Shown here piece by piece: positions 61,301-64,000 of a stretch of 64,000 bases of DNA. Source of the stretch: Aradus depressus (Eukaryota > Arthropoda > Insecta > Hemiptera > Aradidae); contig OY759218.1 of NCBI GenBank assembly GCA_963662175.1, forward strand, positions 10,036,001-10,100,000, in the 5' to 3' direction. The translations under genes and the position numbers were made by a program. Position 1 is the first letter of the stretch. Every line of letters starts with the position of its first letter. The notes beneath the pieces were generated by a model that saw nothing but the letters and a program-made list of their open reading frames with translations, did no database searches and was not told the DNA's origin.

Positions 61301-63685
61301 TCCTTCCGATTTGGCTGAAAATCAAAAGGTATCGGGGGTATATCTCTGGATGCACCTATAAAATATAATTAATAAATCGTAATCATATATGCGGCAGATA
61401 TACTCACAGAGAGACAGGTATGTTTGGGAATCAGGGCTAGGAAAACATGGTTCCAAGTCTCAACATGGCATTTCGGACCGATTATATAACTTCCCCTATA
61501 CTTCGTATAACTGGGGAAGTAAAAAGTGGTAGAACTCGGTAAGAACAAAGGAAGATGAAGTGGGGAGCAGGTGATGATGGGGGGGTGACATCCCTCGCGC
61601 TCCTTGGACCTCTATATTAGTTTCGCTTTAAATAGGCCCTATAAATAAGTATATGGTTTCACAATAACATATTGATGGCATCCAGGATAGAACTGTAAAT
61701 TCTATTGAAAAAAATAATAACATGTTGGCTAGTGTGATTTCGGCTGGCTTGTTAAAGCCCTGTATGTATAAAAAGTTAACCGCTGTATATTTAAAAAGTT
61801 GACCGGCCCCCCACAACCCAACAATTTTTTTTAAAAATATAATTTACAGTTATATCCATGATCTAACTTAATAATAAATTCCTGCTACTGTAGCGAAAAT
61901 AATAAGGAGTGCCGGTGATGACCAGCTTCTTTTCTCATGTAATCCTCTTACCTTCAACTCTCCTCCTTCTTGGCCTGCCTCCACTGCTGGACAGTGATTG
62001 GCTGGGCGAGAAGTCAGGGGGATCACTCGAGCCCCCGCGGCCTCCCCTGCCCCCATTAAGTTGGAGGGATGGGGATGACAGAGAACCGGGTGTTTCGAGG
62101 GGTCTCGAGTTGAAGGGCTTTCATGTTCATTTTATTTTATCTTTATTATTGTTTTATGTTTATGTTTATTATTATTTAAATTTAATATTTTCTCTATGTT
62201 TTGTACATATTATATTATTTAGAGACCATTATTATTTTATTATATATATATACATTTAAAACTAAATGTAAAATAATCATATTCTTTCGATGTATATATT
62301 TTTATTTTTTATTTTAATGTATATTTTAATGTTAATGTCATTTATCAAATTTACTTATGTTTTATACCGATTGTAAATATTCAAATTAAAGATTTAAAAA
62401 AAAATTAATTAATAGGATTCACTAAATGAATAAAATCAGTCATATTTTATAATGTAGTTTCAAGTTTATGAAATTTAATTATTAACTATGAAATTATTAT
62501 GTGAAACTTTCAGCAAAGTAGAAGATGGCGTTACGAAAAAATTGAAAAAGCTAAAAAAAAAATTGAAACTATTAAAAAAATAATAGCTGAGCGTGAACAA
62601 CAAGTTCTGGATATAAGACGATGTAAAGCAATAGAAATAGATCGGGAGAGAGCGGAACTGATGAAGATTGCCAACGTAAATCAAACATTACATGACAAAG
62701 AGAGACAAGAGGAGAAGAGAGTTCGCAGGGTGAGTACTCAACTCTGCTTAACATCTATCCTATCTATTGTAAGGAATGGAGACCCAACTTATATGTACTT
62801 ACAAAGACCAAGATCCGTATCTCATATAACATGCAGTAAAAGGCTGCAGCATGCAATACAAATTTACATAATATCCATTAAACTTTGACAATGACCACTG
62901 AACCAAGGAATATCAATCAATTCAAAGAAATTAATATCCTAAGAGAAAAAAAAAAAGTTCATTATAAGCAAATGTATTTTACATATAATATGACATTAAT
63001 TATAATGAATTAAGATATGAAGTATTTGGCATTTCTGATTTCGAATTCACAAAACAAAAAAAAATAATTAATAAACGGGGAAAAAATTAAATAAGCAAAT
63101 ATATGAATTTATATTCGAAAGTGTAAAATATGAAGTAGACTTAAAGTTAGGTTGTACGATCCTTCTTACTCAAGACTTATTAGGTCCGGGCATGGGGCCC
63201 CATGGGTTTGGATTTATTTATTTTCATAGAGAATGTCACATGACGGCAAAAATAATAATAATATTAATGACTTTCGCTGGTGAAATCACTGCACTGCAGA
63301 GGTGCGTGGTGTTTAGAAGCGCAGCCAGGTTACATGCCGAGCAAGTCACGCTGGGTTTGGGAGGTGAGTTTGTGGACCGGGTATTTGAAGCTAGTGTTTG
63401 AATGAGAGGTATAAATAAATTGAATCCCTCAATTTGTCCTCTAGCTGAAGTCTATGGTATCGTCAGTCCTAGGCTGCCACTGGTGAACTCTAATCACTGT
63501 GTTCTCAATTTCCAGGTGAGAGATGTACAACGGAGGTCGTTACTCGTTCAAGTGAACAATGCAATGAGAGCTGAGAAAATAGATCGAGCTAGCAAATTTG
63601 AGGAAGGCCATGTGCTGGATCTCGAAAGAAGGACAAGAAAAATGGTCCTTCAGACCGAAATGCTGAATAAAATAGAAGAGTTAAG
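47858..63685 (+). CDS. CFAP45: CFAP45 (cilia- and flagella-associated protein 45), 5' eight exons visible, 3' end off window
   Basis: A coiled-coil microtubule inner protein of axonemal doublets; in insects it would be expected in sperm flagella and mechanosensory cilia. Exons are 47858-48061, 48769-48915, 49576-49736, 51782-51971, 55550-55723, 59340-59513, 62514-62729 and 63516-63685. GT-AG borders and phases all agree (478 codons plus two bases). Text is Lys/Glu/Arg-rich helix throughout. Orthology rests on FVTNAKCQAIRDRQMREKH (human form NAKCHAIRD) and, near the end, ASKFEEGH with ERRTRKMVLQTEMLNKIEEL (human FEEGR...KKLEELR). The first shown ATG follows a 3' splice site with no upstream stop in the exon, so a further 5' exon is possible; the human protein has about 100 more N-terminal residues. 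The last exon ends in a split codon and the protein continues past the window. Confidence 0.88.
48240..48360 (-). repeat. Hairpin-family H single-arm copy in CFAP45 intron 1
   Basis: Contains CGTCTAATTCACTAAAAT and TATACATATACCACC, then GTTTTCGGCATTACAAC and ATTGTCAG. These are the same landmarks and order as the outer arm at 44542. Confidence 0.6.
49115..49274. mobile_element. Hairpin MITE, about 160 bp (CFAP45 intron 2)
   Basis: The left arm TTAAAGCCGATTTTACATG continues through AAAATGCAAAGCGCAGCAGC to AAATGCAC. It pairs with the right arm ending CATGTAAAGTCAGCTTAA, with few mismatches. There is a short loop and no coding frame. Confidence 0.85.
49770..50040 (+). repeat. Interspersed repeat F2 copy (CFAP45 intron 3)
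   Basis: Starts GGGGAAGTTATATAATCAGA with GATGTTGAATTTTTGCTGG. It continues CTGTGGACATGATAACTCCC and CCTCAGGACACCTATTG, then ends CATTGCCGCTGGTTCCG. The order is collinear with the other F2 copies. Confidence 0.6.
52738..53059 (-). mobile_element. tRNA-derived SINE, older copy (CFAP45 intron 4)
   Basis: On the minus strand it starts GGACGGCGCAGGTAACTCAAAG (A-box region altered) and keeps B box GGTTCGAAACTCGG and the body. It is more diverged than the 27303 and 43064 copies. It directly adjoins the inverted-repeat element at 53066. Confidence 0.85.
53066..53714. mobile_element. Inverted-repeat element with clustered 'ACTAGTNAATGTATACATT' motifs
   Basis: The ends TATATGTTGCAGTCAAAG and CTTTGACTGCAACATATATA are inverted. 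Inside each end, several copies of CTAGTCAATGTATACATT and variants occur in both orientations. The centre carries the palindrome GCCGGCCGTAGGCCGGC, then AT-rich filler. There is no transposase. The repeated blocks look like subterminal transposase-binding sites. Confidence 0.75.
54343..55304. mobile_element. C-rich element with 'GGGCGTAGCC' ends, interrupted
   Basis: The left end CATGGGCGTAGCCAGGAGGG and the right end GATCTTGGTTACGCCCCTG are inverted. Text near the ends (TTGTGCCCCCTTTTTTGG and a C tract at 55247-55264) is shared with fragments at 49370-49432 and 51025-51065. It is split by the PIF/Harbinger element at 54631-55226. Confidence 0.55.
54631..55226 (+). mobile_element. Non-autonomous PIF/Harbinger element with TTA target duplication
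   Basis: The ends GTGGGGTTTCACACCAAAGC and, inverted, GGGCCCTTACACACCAAAGC are typical of the superfamily. They are flanked by TTA on both sides (54628-54630 and 55227-55229). GC-rich subterminal arrays of GCCGGGCCGG lie inside both ends. A start at 54927 reads MSVDTEILISSIQERSP then stops after 27 codons. It resembles the N-terminus of the Myb/MADF-type accessory protein of autonomous Harbingers. Confidence 0.85.
56104..56298. mobile_element. Foldback hairpin element, family H
   Basis: Arms of about 85 bp pair from AATGTTTTTTTAGAATATTG inward through TGTCTATTTCGTAAAATATA and TTTCGGTATTTCTACCATG to a short loop containing CATATACAG. The inner right arm reads AAGTCGTGGCTGAAGATTGT. A further decayed half copy follows at 56720-56810 (TTGTTAAGAAGTAACTGAAG). 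Confidence 0.85.
57685..58898. mobile_element. Palindromic hairpin element carrying a LINE insertion
   Basis: Left flank 57685-57736 and right flank 58872-58898 join into a palindrome: AATATTAATATCAATGAACT plus CTGGTTGCATGGTA, a 3-base centre, then the complement. The direct repeat TATACCATGCAAC at 57724-57736 and 58859-58871 is the target duplication of the inserted LINE, so the hairpin was there first. Confidence 0.85.
57737..58858 (-). mobile_element. 5'-truncated R1-like LINE with poly-A and 13-bp target duplication
   Basis: Read on the minus strand, frames in turn give VITYLGVGIGPGFNI, ACKTIYTGVFEAVARHAA and LLRVTKAYRTVSTAALQVLA (reverse-transcriptase thumb). LPLEADTDVALRQALEEE follows after one shift. 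WMSQVLTGHGDFNAKLF with CSCGGVETAEHVVLKCPL, the C-terminal zinc knuckle, follows after a second shift. The 3' end is a T run (57737-57747 on the plus strand). GC content is far above the neighbourhood. Its decay is limited to a few shifts and the target duplication is perfect, so the insertion is young. Confidence 0.88.
59927..60127. mobile_element. 201-bp hairpin with 93-bp arms (CFAP45 intron 6)
   Basis: Positions 59927-60019 are the reverse complement of 60035-60127 with about one mismatch. The outer end is GGAATAGATAATTAAAATGC. The inner part contains TTTCGCCGTGTTAAGGC and ATTATCAAG. The loop is 15 bases. Near identity of the arms implies a recent origin or arm homogenisation. Confidence 0.92.
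60184..60270 (+). repeat. C homopolymer plus short repeat 'GGGCGGTAAAAACTAAG'
   Basis: A C run (60184-60199) is followed by GAAGGGGCGGTAAAAACTAA and GACCTAGATCCGCACCTG. It is collinear with the copies at 33057 and 35722. Confidence 0.6.
61070..61520 (-). repeat. Interspersed repeat F2, inverted copy (CFAP45 intron 6)
   Basis: Contains GGCCGATTTGGCTGAAAATG twice (near 61182 and 61306 in variant form), CCTTATGGGCACGTCC, and at the right edge TATAACTTCCCCTATACTTC. The right edge matches the starts of the other copies in reverse. Confidence 0.6.
61905..62400 (+). repeat. GC-rich to AT-rich segment, probable LINE 3' end
   Basis: A GC-rich block (61905-62115) reads open on the plus strand without recognised motifs. 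It is followed by a T-rich tract and then AAATTAAAGATTTAAAAAAA. The compositional switch and A-rich end suggest the 3' end of a retroelement; no domain supports this directly. Confidence 0.4.
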
Positions 63686-64000
63686 GTAGGGCTGACTAGA
63701 TGTCCTGGATAGTGACCGTCCAGAAACTAGGGAGCAGAAGGATGCTACACTTAGTGACAGAGAAGGGGGTCAAAAATCACGGACCGCCCCATACGGTCCT
63801 ATTCTATATATTGAAAAGGCGGGGCCTGTATTTTCTAAAATACCTCTCTAGGACATATGATTTTTAAAAGTTTGTTCAGAATTAACACGATGATTGATAC
63901 CGAAATAAGCATTTTTCTCAGCTTCTGGGACATGAATTTGCACTTTTGACTATGGTTTCAAAAAGAGCGAAAAATTTCCCCAACGATATCACAATCAGGC

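Overview
This is a stretch of AT-rich, intron-rich animal genomic DNA, almost certainly from an insect or other arthropod. The evidence is short phase-consistent exons with GT-AG borders, long introns full of transposon relics, tRNA-derived SINEs with A and B boxes, LINE, Tc1, pogo, piggyBac and PIF/Harbinger relics, and a Crk adaptor whose split codons and residues follow the Drosophila pattern. No bacterial-style genes, CRISPR arrays or operons are present. The species cannot be fixed from the sequence alone.

Layout. (1) 858-3987, minus: the 5' part of the SH2-SH3 adaptor gene Crk, running off the left edge. (2) 3988-11472: gene-free, with LINE relics and repeats. (3) 11473-20362, plus: a complete eight-exon MYST acetyltransferase of the MOF/KAT8 type, with four transposon relics in its introns. 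(4) 20363-24063: intergenic. (5) 24064-33508, minus: a complete eleven-exon FGD-type RhoGEF with DH-PH-FYVE-PH order. (6) 33509-39474: intergenic, with a Tc1 relic and GC-rich fragments. (7) 39475-42702, minus: three exons of a condensin CAP-D2 (NCAPD2) homologue. Their phases do not join, and the rest of the gene is not visible. (8) 43051-46843: two SINEs, one split by a foldback element, then a piggyBac relic carrying an open 189-codon reading frame without a catalytic core. (9) 47858-63685 and beyond, plus: eight exons of the flagellar protein gene CFAP45, running off the right edge, with very repeat-rich introns.

The genes are unrelated housekeeping or cell-biological loci (tyrosine-kinase signalling, chromatin acetylation, Cdc42-type GTPase control, chromosome condensation, axoneme structure). 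They do not form a pathway. All exon joins were worked out by hand from frame, splice consensus and remembered family motifs. The most unusual content is the mobile DNA: a recurring hairpin family with a CTGANGA...GAAA core resembling the hammerhead motif of Penelope-like elements; long near-perfect palindromes; and nested insertions whose target-site duplications can be read directly.
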